Shown piece by piece: positions 25,411 to 34,733 of a stretch of DNA of 53,538 bases. The translations under genes were made by a program, and so were the position numbers. The first letter of the stretch is position 1. Each line of letters starts with the position of its first letter. Below the pieces are notes generated by a model. That model was not told the DNA's origin and ran no database searches. It saw only the letters and a list, made by a program, of their open reading frames with translations. The stretch is from JAILZP01 sp037444185 (GTDB taxonomy: Bacteria > Bacillota > Desulfotomaculia > Desulfotomaculales > Desulfocucumaceae). The DNA is taken from the NCBI GenBank assembly GCA_037444185.1, contig JBBIMW010000015.1:1-53538 (forward strand), in the 5' to 3' direction.

Positions 25411-26776
25411 AAAAACCGGCGTGATATTCTTCCCGGCCTTTGACTGGGCCATTTCCCCGACCCACCCGGAAAGGGAGGAAAGACTCCTTTATACCCGGGA
25501 TCAGATATTTGAAGAGGGATTGCTGGATATGACTGAAATAGAGGAATTCCCTCCCAAACTGGCCACCATCCACGACATAGCCAGGATTCATTTCTGTATC
25601 CCCAGGGTGCAAAGCCAGGTCACCGAGGCCCATATGATCGCCGCCGGCGCCGCCCTGTCCCTGGGGGACAGTATCATCAGAGGTGAAATAAAAAACGGAT
25701 TTGCCCTGGTCAGGCCCCCGGGGCACCACGCCATGAGGGTGGTGCACGGAAACCGGGGATTCTGCAATATAAACAACGAAGCGGTGCTGGTGGAATATCT
25801 GAGAAGAAGGTACGGGATCAAAAGGGTGGCCGTCGTGGATTCTGATGTTCACCACGGTGACGGCACCCAGGAGATTTTTTACCATGATCCGGACGTGCTG
25901 TTCATATCTTTACACCAGGACGGCCGCACAATTTTTCCCGGCACCGGCTTCACCCATGAACTAGGGGGTCCGGGGGCATACGCCCGCACCATCAACATTC
26001 CACTGCCGCCGGGGATGACCGACAGGACATTCCACTATGTGGCGGATAACCTGGTGCTGCCCATTCTAAAGGATTTCAAGCCGGACTTTATCATCAACTC
26101 GGCCGGGCAGGACAACCACTATACCGACCCGCTGGGAAACATGAAATTCACCGCCCGGGGCTATGCCGAATTCACCAGGAAGTTAAACCCGCACATGGCG
26201 GTGCTGGAGGGTGGATACGCCATAGAAACGGCCCTGCCGTACATCAACATGTCAATATTGATGGCCCTGGCCGGCATCAGTTACAAAAACGTAAGGGAAC
26301 CGGATCTGAACAGCGCCAATCTCAATGAGACGCCGGAAAAATTCGCCCAGGTCCAAAAAATGGTGGAGGACCTGCTCAATATCTGGGAACGCCGGGATAA
26401 GGCGGACATCGAAAAGATTTTCGGTTCCGGCAAGTACTACCAGCGCAAAAAGCATATATACTACGACACCGATTACATCGAGGAGGAACAGTTCGAGAAG
26501 GTGAGGTTCTGCGGCAGCTGCCCCGGATACATTGTCATAGAGTCCACAGCCAATAAAGGATATGGCGATCCGGCCAGCGTGCTGTGCATTTCCATCCCCA
26601 TCGACGCCTGCCAGAACTGCCAGGGCGAGGCCTACATGTGGTACGAACAGGGGATGCGGGACAATAAACAGTATAATTTTGTCAAACTTCAGGATAAATC
26701 CACCGACACTTGCCTTTCTTATGACAGGAACAACAGGCAGGAGTGGAAATCGGAGGGGCCCGGACCGGAGGTGTAG
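25400..26776 (+). CDS. histone-deacetylase superfamily (AcuC-like) protein with Cys-containing C-terminal extension
   Basis: This family removes acetyl groups from lysine or polyamines using a zinc ion. The 458-residue protein retains the core motifs: RPPGHHA, VDSDVHHGDGTQ, SAGQDNHYTD and LEGGYA. Residues ~310-458 are an added domain with CGSCPGY and DACQNCQGEAY, two Cys pairs that could hold a metal. The usual family length is 310-390. It overlaps the HyuA-like gene and ends 3 bases before mutL, so it is part of the mut transcript. Substrate unknown. Confidence 0.82.
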   Translation: MKNKKTGVIFFPAFDWAISPTHPEREERLLYTRDQIFEEGLLDMTEIEEFPPKLATIHDIARIHFCIPRVQSQVTEAHMIAAGAALSLGDSIIRGEIKNGFALVRPPGHHAMRVVHGNRGFCNINNEAVLVEYLRRRYGIKRVAVVDSDVHHGDGTQEIFYHDPDVLFISLHQDGRTIFPGTGFTHELGGPGAYARTINIPLPPGMTDRTFHYVADNLVLPILKDFKPDFIINSAGQDNHYTDPLGNMKFTARGYAEFTRKLNPHMAVLEGGYAIETALPYINMSILMALAGISYKNVREPDLNSANLNETPEKFAQVQKMVEDLLNIWERRDKADIEKIFGSGKYYQRKKHIYYDTDYIEEEQFEKVRFCGSCPGYIVIESTANKGYGDPASVLCISIPIDACQNCQGEAYMWYEQGMRDNKQYNFVKLQDKSTDTCLSYDRNNRQEWKSEGPGPEV

Positions 26777-26779
26777 TTT

Positions 26780-28558
26780 TTGCCCAGAATCATTCTTCTG
26801 GACGAGGCCACCGCCAACCGGATAGCCGCCGGAGAGGTGGTGGAGAGGCCTGCGTCGGTGGTCAAGGAACTGGTGGAGAACTCTCTGGACGCGGGGGCTT
26901 CCAAAGTAACGGTGGAAATGAGGGGGGGCGGCCTGGAAGAGATCCGGGTGGTGGACGACGGCTGCGGAATGGATGAAACCGACTCCGGGGCGGCTTTCCG
27001 GCGCCACGCCACCAGTAAAATCAGCAGTATTGAGGATCTGGAGGAAATATGTTCCCTCGGTTTCCGGGGCGAGGCCCTTCCCAGCATCGCCGCCGTCAGT
27101 AAAACCGTTCTCACAACCAGGCCGCAAGAAGCAGTCAGCGGCACCAGGCTCGAGATTCACGGCGGCCGCATATTGTCCGTTACACCGGCGGGCTGCCCAC
27201 CGGGCACCTCCATCACCGTCAGGGAACTGTTCTATAACACCCCCGCCCGCCTTAAACACATGAAGTCCACCGGCACCGAGGCCGGACATGCGGGCGACAT
27301 AGTGTCCAGGCTGGCCCTGGCCCGGCCGGACGTGGCCGTAGGGCTTTCCATAGACGGAAAAACCTCCCTGCGGGCGCCGGGCACCGGAAGTCTGCCGGAT
27401 GCCCTGGTGGCTGTATACGGGGCCGACACCGCCAGGGAGATGCTGAAACTGGAGTCATCGGACGGCGACATATCGGTGGCCGGGCTTATTGCGCCCCCGT
27501 CGGCGAGCAGAAATTCAAAACGGCACATATCCACCATTGTCAATGGCCGCTACATCAGAAGCCGCCTGATCAGCGCCGCCGTTATCGATGGATATGGCTC
27601 CCTCATCCCCCGGGGCCGCTATCCGCTGGCGGTGGTGGTGTTGTCTGTCAGCCCGCAGCTTCTGGACGTTAATGTTCACCCGTCGAAAATGGTGATTAAA
27701 ATATCCGGTGAGGAGAAAATATATCACCTGATCAAGGGGGCGGTGACCGGAGCCCTGCGGACAGACAGATTAATACCCTCTTATGCGCCCCCTTATGTAC
27801 TTGCGCCTGCTTCCAGCCCGGAGGCGGCGGAGCATAAAAACGGCCCAGGCCCGGCCAATCCCGGAATCGCCGACGCGGATTTTCCCGGGTCCCTTTATCC
27901 TCTCAGCGGGCCCTCCGGAGACGGCATGGCCGGGGAGGCCAGCGCAGGCTACCCGGCCCCGGAAAAAAGGGCCGGGCTGTTGGAGAACGCACTCCCCATA
28001 GGCTTTCTCCCGCCGGCATACATATTGGCGGCCAGTGGGGAAGACCTTCTCATCATCGACCACCACGCTGCCCACGAAAGGATACTGTACGAAAGGTTTC
28101 TCGACCTGTTCGGGAGTGAAAGGGTGGAATCGCAGATACTTCTGGTTCCCGCAGTGATTCAGTTGAGTCCCAGGGAATATCAGGCAGCTGGTGAAAACCT
28201 GGAGCTTTTGGCCGGGATAGGCATAGACGCCGCAGTATTCGGGTCCGGGTCGCTGCTGGTAAGGGAGGTCCCCGCCGGACTGCCCGGCGGTGCCGTGGGG
28301 GACTTACTGAGGGATCTGCTGGAAAATTTGACGGAACCGGGAAAAAAAGTGACCAGGGGGGACCTGGTGAGAAAAATCGCCACCTCCGCCGCCTGCAGGG
28401 CGGCCGTAAAGTCGGGCGACAAAACCGCCATCGAAGAAGCCATGGCAATTGTTGAAGATTTGAAAAAGACCGGGTCACCATACACCTGCCCCCACGGCAG
28501 GCCCACCGTGATCAGCGTCACCGGACGGGAGCTTAAGGGACGCTTTAAGAGGACGTGA
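26780..28558 (+). CDS. mutL: DNA mismatch repair protein MutL (endonuclease type)
   Basis: MutL is the GHKL ATPase and nicking endonuclease of mismatch repair. The 592-residue protein has NRIAAGEVVERPASVVKELV, DDGCGMD, RHATSKI and GFRGEAL in the ATPase domain, a low-complexity linker (about 340-410), and a C-terminal domain with DHHAAHERILYE (about 427-438; endonuclease motif DxHAxxExxxxE), ACRAAVKSGD and CPHGRP (about 570). It is therefore the nicking type found where MutH is absent. TTG start at 26780 after GGAGGTG. Confidence 0.96.
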   Translation: MPRIILLDEATANRIAAGEVVERPASVVKELVENSLDAGASKVTVEMRGGGLEEIRVVDDGCGMDETDSGAAFRRHATSKISSIEDLEEICSLGFRGEALPSIAAVSKTVLTTRPQEAVSGTRLEIHGGRILSVTPAGCPPGTSITVRELFYNTPARLKHMKSTGTEAGHAGDIVSRLALARPDVAVGLSIDGKTSLRAPGTGSLPDALVAVYGADTAREMLKLESSDGDISVAGLIAPPSASRNSKRHISTIVNGRYIRSRLISAAVIDGYGSLIPRGRYPLAVVVLSVSPQLLDVNVHPSKMVIKISGEEKIYHLIKGAVTGALRTDRLIPSYAPPYVLAPASSPEAAEHKNGPGPANPGIADADFPGSLYPLSGPSGDGMAGEASAGYPAPEKRAGLLENALPIGFLPPAYILAASGEDLLIIDHHAAHERILYERFLDLFGSERVESQILLVPAVIQLSPREYQAAGENLELLAGIGIDAAVFGSGSLLVREVPAGLPGGAVGDLLRDLLENLTEPGKKVTRGDLVRKIATSAACRAAVKSGDKTAIEEAMAIVEDLKKTGSPYTCPHGRPTVISVTGRELKGRFKRT

Positions 28559-28730
28559 CGGACCGGGATGGGCGCATTTTAATTAAAAATGGCCGGTCTC
28601 TGTATAAAGCAAATGCAAAGTGGGAAAACTGGCCAAATGATCAAAGCCCTGGAACCCGGGTCCGGCGTTTCTGTTTGAAGGTGCCGCTGTCGCGGCGAAA
28701 AAAAGGGGTGGGTTGGCATATTACCCGGCA

Positions 28731-29691
28731 GTGATAAAAAAAAACGCCGCTCCTGGCCATTGTGGGTCCCACCGNNNNNNNNNNNNNNNNNNNNNNNNNN
28801 NNNNNNNNNNNNNNNNNNNNNNNNNTCGGGGGGGAAATTGTATCCGCCGATTCCATGCTGATATACCGAAAGATGGACATAGGCACCGCAAAGCCGGACC
28901 GGGAAGATATGGGCCTGGTACCGCACCACATGATTGACGTGGTGAATCCCGATGAAGAATATAATGCCGCCCTGTACAGCCGTTCGGTCAAAACCGTCTT
29001 TCAGGGAATCCGGCAACGGGGGAGGCTGCCCATACTGGTGGGGGGCACCGGACTGTACATCAAGGCGGTGATCGACGGATATAGCTTCACCGAGGCGGGA
29101 ACAGACCGCCACCTGAGGGAAAGGCTGATGGGGGAGTGCGCGGTCCTGGGCAGGACCGCCCTGCACGGGAAGCTTATGGAAATAGACCCGCAGACCGCCG
29201 CCAGGCTTCACGAAAATGATGTTAAAAGGGTGGTCAGGGCCCTGGAGGTTTTTTATCTGACCGGTAAAACACTGTCCGCCGGAGCCGGGAAGGAAGAGGA
29301 TCCCCAATTCGACCTGCTGATATACGGGCTGACCATGGACAGAAAGGAACTGTATTCCAGGATAGAAAAAAGAGTGGATAAAATGATGACCCGGGGGCTG
29401 GTGGAAGAAGTCAGGGGACTCCTGGCGGCGGGATACTCCCCGGGCCTCGCCTCAATGCAGGGGCTTGGCTACAAGGAAATAATACATTACCTGAAGGGGG
29501 AAACAACCCTGGACCGGGCGGTGGATATGATTAAAAAACACACCAGGCGCTTCGCCAAGCGCCAGCTCACCTGGTTCCGCAGGGACGGCAGGATAAAATG
29601 GCTGGATGTGGGGCTTTTGGGGGTGGATGGAGTGTCTGGAGAAATTGCCGGCTCCGCAGAAGGAGTATTCAAAGCAGTGTCGAAGAAGTAA
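28731..29691 (+). CDS. miaA: tRNA dimethylallyltransferase MiaA, interrupted by an assembly gap and an apparent frameshift
   Basis: MiaA adds the dimethylallyl group to A37 of tRNA, giving MiaB its substrate. After the gap the protein is normal: GGEIVSADSMLIYRKMDIGTAKP, GGTGLYIKA, and the C-terminal LTWFRRD. The P-loop region is lost in 51 N (28775-28825). Just before it, LLAIVGPT reads in a frame with no start codon; GTG 28731 (VIKK...) would join it only if the nine-A run (28736-28744) had eight A. This looks like a sequencing slip beside a gap rather than a real mutation. A TTG at 28713 is the other start candidate. Confidence 0.85.
28775..28825. other. assembly gap (51 N)
   Basis: A run of N within miaA, removing its ATP-binding loop. 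Other MiaA proteins have 15 residues between GPT and the pair before EI; the gap leaves room for 18, so the gap length is probably an estimate. Confidence 0.95.
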
Positions 29692-29731
29692 TTAAGCAAT
29701 AGTAGAAAAAAATACCAATGGAGGGACCATT

Positions 29732-29974
29732 ATGACAAAAACACAGATAAACCTGCAGGACGCATTTTTAAACCAGGTGAGAAAAGAAAACATTCCCGTC
29801 ACCATATTCCTGGTCAACGGCTTTCAGTTAAAGGGAATGGTCAGGGGATTCGATAACTTTACGGTGATTCTGGAAAGCGACGGCAAACAAATGATGGTGT
29901 ACAAGCACGCCATATCCACCGTAAGCCCCTTGAGGCCAGTCAATACATCCTTTTCCGAAACAAAACCGGTTTGA
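29732..29974 (+). CDS. hfq: RNA chaperone Hfq
   Basis: Hfq forms a hexameric ring that binds small RNAs and mRNAs. The 80-residue protein has the two Sm motifs: LQDAFLNQVRKENIPVTIFL with the GFQLKGMVRGFDNFTVIL strand block, and the KHAIST signature. The rim arginine patch (VRKEN) is weak, as in Gram-positive Hfq. It follows miaA, the usual order in bacteria, and is closed by a terminator. Confidence 0.96.
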   Translation: MTKTQINLQDAFLNQVRKENIPVTIFLVNGFQLKGMVRGFDNFTVILESDGKQMMVYKHAISTVSPLRPVNTSFSETKPV

Positions 29975-29997
29975 AGGAACATCCATCACAAAGAATG

Positions 29998-30026
29998 GTC
30001 TCTCTGTCGGGAGACTTTTCTTTTTT
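29998..30026 (+). terminator. rho-independent terminator after hfq
   Basis: Stem of seven pairs (GTCTCTC with GGGAGAC, one T-G pair) at 29998-30015 followed by TTTTCTTTTTT. Confidence 0.75.
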
Positions 30027-30120
30027 AAAGCCGGACATACGACGTTCAAAAAACGGGAATTCCCGGAGTCAAACCCGCACCCTCCCGTGCGTATAAATAT
30101 TTATAGGCTAACGGGGGGAA

Positions 30121-31062
30121 GTGTTTTGCTTGAAATTTAACATACGGCACAGACCTTCATCCGCACCGCCTCAAAAAGGCTGTTTTCCCGAGCACAAAAG
30201 ACCCCTGCAGCCTCCCAGGGCCGGCGACGAGCGCAAAAAAGGCCAGAGTGTCGAAGAAATATTCCATGAACTGAACTCCCTGGTGGGACTGGAAAAAATT
30301 AAACTACTGATCGAAGAAATATACGCCTTCGTGGAGATTCAGAAGAAAAGGCAAAAAGAGGATCTGGCCATTGAGAACACCGTACTGCACATGATCTTCA
30401 AAGGCAACCCGGGAACCGGAAAAACAACCGTGGCCAGAATCATCGGCAGGCTTTTCAGGGAAATGGGGGTCCTTCAAAGGGGCCATGTGCTTGAAATAGA
30501 AAGGGCCGACTTGGTGGGGGAATACATCGGGCACACCGCCCAAAAAACCAGGGAACAAATTAAAAAAGCCCAGGGCGGTGTACTTTTTATTGATGAGGCA
30601 TACTCTCTGGCCAGGGGCGGGGAGAAGGATTTCGGCAAGGAGGCCATTGACTGTCTATGCAAGGGAATGGAGGACGGCAGGGACAGCCTGGTACTGATCC
30701 TGGCCGGCTACACCGACGAAATGGACTGGTTCCTGGAGACCAACCCCGGGCTGAGGTCCAGGTTTCCCATCCACCTGGCATTTCCCGACTACACCACCGC
30801 CGAGCTCCTGGACATCGCCGCCATGATGCTGAAAAAGCGGCAGTACATAATATCCGCACCGGCCAGGGACGAGCTGAGGCTGATAATAGATATGAAGTCA
30901 AAAAAACACCAGCACAACGGCAACGCCCGCCTGGTGAGAAACGTCATCGAGCGGTCGATGCGCAGACAGGCGGTAAGATTGATCGGCAAAAAAGATATTA
31001 CCAGGGAAGACCTGATGACCATAAACAGGGAGGACCTGCTCAAAGCCTGGGAGGACTTGTGA
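30121..31062 (+). CDS. spoVK: stage V sporulation protein K-like AAA ATPase
   Basis: CbxX/CfqX-type AAA+ ATPase of 313 residues. A disordered, Pro/Lys-rich N-terminus of about 45 residues precedes LNSLVGLEKIK, Walker A FKGNPGTGKTTVAR, Walker B GGVLFIDEAYSLARGG, the sensor-1 LILAGYTDEM and the arginine finger region NPGLRSRFP. In Bacillus, SpoVK is made in the mother cell for spore maturation, and it likewise lies near hfq and the YnbB gene. GTG start at 30121 behind GGGGGGAA. Confidence 0.88.
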   Translation: MFCLKFNIRHRPSSAPPQKGCFPEHKRPLQPPRAGDERKKGQSVEEIFHELNSLVGLEKIKLLIEEIYAFVEIQKKRQKEDLAIENTVLHMIFKGNPGTGKTTVARIIGRLFREMGVLQRGHVLEIERADLVGEYIGHTAQKTREQIKKAQGGVLFIDEAYSLARGGEKDFGKEAIDCLCKGMEDGRDSLVLILAGYTDEMDWFLETNPGLRSRFPIHLAFPDYTTAELLDIAAMMLKKRQYIISAPARDELRLIIDMKSKKHQHNGNARLVRNVIERSMRRQAVRLIGKKDITREDLMTINREDLLKAWEDL

Positions 31063-31068
31063 ATAGAG

Positions 31069-32328
31069 GTGTTATCAATTATCACCGCAGATCTGTTGGA
31101 CAAACTGGCCGCTGAAGTGGACGGGGAGATCCGGGAAATAAGCCGGGAGATTGAAAAGAAGGCTTACGCCCATCACAAAAAAGTGCTGGGGGAATTTATC
31201 AGGGCCGGAGTGGGCGATCACCATCTGAAGGGAGCCACGGGCTACGGTTACAACGACACCGCCCGGGACAAGCTGGAGGAAATATATGCCGGCATCTTCG
31301 GGACAGAATCCGCCCTGGTAAGAAGCCAGATTATAAGCGGCACCCACGCCATAGCCCTGTGCCTGTTCGGTGTGCTGCGACCGGGCGACGAACTGCTCTC
31401 GGTGCAGGGTGAGCCTTACGACACCCTAGTGAAAATGATCGGCATCCGGGGCCGCCTTCCGGGTTCCCTGGCTGATTTGGGAATAGCATACAGACAGGTG
31501 GATCTCCTGGAGGACGGCGGCTTCGACCTGGATGGCATAAAAAGGGCCGTGGGGGAACGCACCAGGATGGTCTACTTACAGAGGTCCAGGGGATATTCCC
31601 TGAGGCCGCCCTGCAACATCGACACCATCGCCGGACTGATAGAGTTTCTACGGGAATGTAAAGGGGACCTGATTGTCTTTGTGGACAACTGCTACGGGGA
31701 ATTCGTCGAGGTGCTGGAGCCGACGGAAGCCGGCGCCGACCTGGCGGCCGGTTCACTAATCAAGAACCCCGGCGGCGGCCTCGCCCCTTCCGGGGGATAC
31801 GTGGCCGGGAAAAAACGCCTTGTCGAACTGGCCGCCGCAAGGTGGACGGCTCCGGGAGTGGGTTCCGAAATAGGTCCCTCCCCGGACAACATCAGATTAC
31901 TTTACCAAGGGCTGTACATGGCCCCCCGCTGCGTGGCCGAGGCCCTTCACGGCGCGGTATTCACCGCCAGGCTCTTTGAAAGGCTGGGCTACAAAACGGT
32001 TCCTTCATACAGCGAGCCCAGGTCAGATATTATCCAGGCCATAGTGCTGGGTTCCGAAAGTAATGTTATAAAATTTTGCAAAGGTATTCAGTCGGCATCT
32101 CCGGTGGATTCGGGCGCCGACCCCTTGCCCGGGGATATGCCGGGATATGAAAACAAAATAATCATGGCTGCGGGTACCTTCGTCCAGGGGGCGTCGCTGG
32201 AACTCAGCGCCGACGCGCCCATGCGGGAACCATACGCAGTCTACCTGCAGGGAGGGCTTTCCCGGCATTACACAAGACTGGCGGCAATTAACGCCGCCCT
32301 GTGGCTGGAGGGCATAAGGGCGATATAG
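31069..32328 (+). CDS. methionine gamma-lyase/aluminium-resistance (YnbB) family PLP enzyme
   Basis: A fold-type I PLP enzyme of about 419 residues: HHLKGATGYGYND, SALVRSQIISGTHAI, LRPGDELL and the NPGGGLAPSGGYVAGK region expected to hold the cofactor lysine (SLIKNPGGG). Homologues (YnbB) lie beside spoVK and glnA in Bacilli; the physiological substrate is not firmly known. The start is uncertain. GTG 31069 overlaps the strong ribosome site AGAGGTG (31065-31071), while ATT at 31078 sits 6-8 bases after it, so initiation may occur at ATT or near it. Confidence 0.85.
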   Translation: MLSIITADLLDKLAAEVDGEIREISREIEKKAYAHHKKVLGEFIRAGVGDHHLKGATGYGYNDTARDKLEEIYAGIFGTESALVRSQIISGTHAIALCLFGVLRPGDELLSVQGEPYDTLVKMIGIRGRLPGSLADLGIAYRQVDLLEDGGFDLDGIKRAVGERTRMVYLQRSRGYSLRPPCNIDTIAGLIEFLRECKGDLIVFVDNCYGEFVEVLEPTEAGADLAAGSLIKNPGGGLAPSGGYVAGKKRLVELAAARWTAPGVGSEIGPSPDNIRLLYQGLYMAPRCVAEALHGAVFTARLFERLGYKTVPSYSEPRSDIIQAIVLGSESNVIKFCKGIQSASPVDSGADPLPGDMPGYENKIIMAAGTFVQGASLELSADAPMREPYAVYLQGGLSRHYTRLAAINAALWLEGIRAI

Positions 32329-32404
32329 GAGAGTGATCCGGACGGCGTCAAGAATGTGCTAAACAGGGAGGTATTCCAGCCCCAAAAATAGAATATTTAA
32401 AACA

Positions 32405-34024
32405 ATGATAAGAAAAAGCATGAATTTTAAGTTAAGCACAAAAATAGTCATTCTGTCATTCTGTTCTGTCTTTCTGGTCATACTTGTGGGCGGTTCCGTG
32501 ATGGTGAAAAAGGTCGCCCAGAACATGAAGGACGAGATGGGCAAGAGAGCTTTGGCCATTGCCAGGACCCTGGCCCAGATGTCTGTTATACAGGAAAATA
32601 TCGAAGTCGGCGGGGGCTGGACGAAAATACAGCCCGTGGCCGAGAAAACCAGGGTGGCCACCGGGGTTGAGTACATCGTGGTTGTCAACATGGAGGGAAT
32701 CAGGTACTCCCACCCCCTGGCCGACCGGATAGGGCGGCCCTTCTCCGGGGATGACCTTCTTCCGGCGCTGAATGACAGAGAATACACCTCCCACGCCGAG
32801 GGGGTACTGGGTCCGTCGGTAAGGGCCTTTGTGCCAGTCAAGACGGACGAAGGCAACCGGCAGGTGGGGGTCGTGGTGGTGGGCATATTGACCCCCACCT
32901 TCACTGGCATAATCAAGTCCCTGCGACTGGAAATATTTCTTATTCTTATACTCTGCCCATCCCTGGGTTTCATTGGTTCCATATACCTGGCCGGGAAAAT
33001 AAAGGAGGCCATGTTCAGAATGGAACCCGAGGAGATAGCCCGCCTGCTGGAGGAAAGGACCGCCATCCTCCAGGCCATCGGAGAAGGCATCATCGCCATT
33101 GACAGGGACAGCAGAATTACCATAGCCAATCAGGCCGCCGGGAGGATACTGGGAATTCCGGATGAAGAAATGGTGGGCAAATACATAAAGGATGTGCTGA
33201 AGGAAACCCACCTGCCCAGGGTGCTGAAAAGAGGGGAGCCTGAGTACAATCAGGAAAGGCTAATTAGAAACACCGTGATCATCAGCAACCGCGTGCCGGT
33301 ACGGGTTAACGGGCAGGTGGTGGGAGCGGTGGCCACCTTCCGGGACCGTACCGAGATTCATCGGCTGGCGGAGGAACTCACCGGGGTCAAAGCCTTTGTA
33401 GACGCCCTGAGGGTGCAAAATCACGAGCACCTGAACAGGCTGCACACCATTGCCGGACTGATCCAGCTGAAACAGTACCACGAAGCCACCGAATACATAT
33501 TTAATGTGACGGAGGAACAGCAGAACATCACCGCTTTCCTTGCCAGGAGAATAAAAAACGCCGGCGTGGCCGGCCTGTTGATGGGTAAATACGGCAGGGC
33601 CAAGGAACTTAAGGTGAGCATGGTCATAGATAAAAAATCAAGCCTGTCCGGTCTCCCCGATAAAGTTGACAGCAACGCGCTGGTGGTGATTATCGGCAAT
33701 ATGCTGGAAAATGCCCTGGAGGCGCTGAAAAGAAGTGATGGTGCCGATAAAAAACTGTATTTTTACATCTCCGACCGCGGCGGCTGCCTTAAAATAATCG
33801 TCCGCGACTCCGGGCCGGGCATACCCGAAGAACTGTCGGACATGATTTTTGAAAACGGATTCAGCACAAAGGAAGAACAGGGCCACGGCCTGGGCCTGTA
33901 CATCGTAAAGGAACACGTGGCTGCGGCGGGCGGAACCATAACCGTCCATTCCCCGCCGGGAGAATGCACTGAATTTACCGTCACCATACCATACCATGCC
34001 GTTCCGGAGAGGTGTCCGGTTTGA
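32405..34024 (+). CDS. DcuS/CitA/DctS-type sensor histidine kinase
   Basis: A membrane sensor kinase of the family that detects C4-dicarboxylates or citrate. The 539-residue protein has TM1 (about 14-34), an extracytoplasmic PAS-like sensor domain (about 35-175), TM2 (about 176-198), a cytoplasmic PAS domain (about 215-320), a SpoOB-type dimerisation helix with the His in NHEHLNRLHTIAGLIQL (about 339-355), and a HATPase domain with NMLENALEAL, DSGPGIP and GHGLGLYIVKEH. It overlaps the response-regulator gene by 4 bases. A GGGAGG at 32366 is too far from ATG 32405 to serve it well, so the exact start is uncertain. Confidence 0.9.
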   Translation: MIRKSMNFKLSTKIVILSFCSVFLVILVGGSVMVKKVAQNMKDEMGKRALAIARTLAQMSVIQENIEVGGGWTKIQPVAEKTRVATGVEYIVVVNMEGIRYSHPLADRIGRPFSGDDLLPALNDREYTSHAEGVLGPSVRAFVPVKTDEGNRQVGVVVVGILTPTFTGIIKSLRLEIFLILILCPSLGFIGSIYLAGKIKEAMFRMEPEEIARLLEERTAILQAIGEGIIAIDRDSRITIANQAAGRILGIPDEEMVGKYIKDVLKETHLPRVLKRGEPEYNQERLIRNTVIISNRVPVRVNGQVVGAVATFRDRTEIHRLAEELTGVKAFVDALRVQNHEHLNRLHTIAGLIQLKQYHEATEYIFNVTEEQQNITAFLARRIKNAGVAGLLMGKYGRAKELKVSMVIDKKSSLSGLPDKVDSNALVVIIGNMLENALEALKRSDGADKKLYFYISDRGGCLKIIVRDSGPGIPEELSDMIFENGFSTKEEQGHGLGLYIVKEHVAAAGGTITVHSPPGECTEFTVTIPYHAVPERCPV

Positions 34025-34710
34025 ATGAGATAAAAGTGATTATAATCGAAGACGACCCCATGGTGGCAGGGGTGAACTGCAAATTCGTCAACTCGGTGCC
34101 GGGATTCAGGGTTGTGGAAATAGCCGGTAACGCCGGAGAGGGACTGGCAAAAATAATATCCCTCAAGCCGGATCTGGCCTTGATCGACGTGTACCTGCCG
34201 GACCGGGACGGACTTACAATGCTTCAGGAGATTCGAAGAATCCAGGCGCCGACGGACGCCATACTGGTTACCGCCGCCCAGGATGTGGAAACCATCGAGG
34301 GTGCCTTCCGGTACGGAGCCGTGGATTATATATTAAAGCCCTTTGAATTGAACAGGCTTAAGATGGCCCTGGAATCATACGCGTCAATGCGGACCAAACT
34401 TAAGACCCTCAAGCCCCTGAGCCAGGACGAGATCGACCGCCTGAAAGCCGGTCCCCCTCCGGCGTCGCCGGACTGCGGCGAAGTGGGGGAGGTGCCGAAG
34501 GGGCTGAACGATCTGACCATGAAACAGGTGATGCTGTACATGATAAAATCCAAAAACCCTCTGTCCGCCGAGGAGGTGGCCGAGGGGTTGGGCCTGGCCA
34601 GGGTGACGGCCAGAAGGTACCTGGAGTATCTGGATGAAATAAACAGGGTCAAGGTGGACCTGCAGTATGGCTCGGTGGGCCGGCCGATGAAAAGATATAA
34701 GATTATCTAA
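34021..34710 (+). CDS. DcuR/CitB/DctR-type response regulator
   Basis: Partner of the sensor kinase. The 229-residue protein has a receiver domain with acidic pocket EDD, phospho-acceptor Asp56 (ALIDVYLPDRDG), and KPF at its end, a linker, and a C-terminal helix-turn-helix (about 165-225: LSAEEVAEGLGLARVTARRY) of the CitB family. I chose TTG 34021 (overlap TTGA) because GGAGAGG (34006-34012) ends 8 bases before it; GTG 34012 overlaps that site. In Bacillus, DctR activates C4-dicarboxylate uptake genes. Confidence 0.9.
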   Translation: MNEIKVIIIEDDPMVAGVNCKFVNSVPGFRVVEIAGNAGEGLAKIISLKPDLALIDVYLPDRDGLTMLQEIRRIQAPTDAILVTAAQDVETIEGAFRYGAVDYILKPFELNRLKMALESYASMRTKLKTLKPLSQDEIDRLKAGPPPASPDCGEVGEVPKGLNDLTMKQVMLYMIKSKNPLSAEEVAEGLGLARVTARRYLEYLDEINRVKVDLQYGSVGRPMKRYKII

Positions 34711-34733
34711 CATGTCTTCTGTCACACGGGGGA

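Noticed and set aside
26252..27289. 345-codon minus-strand frame over the deacetylase-like gene and mutL
   Set aside because: Same reason: shadow frame with low-complexity translation.
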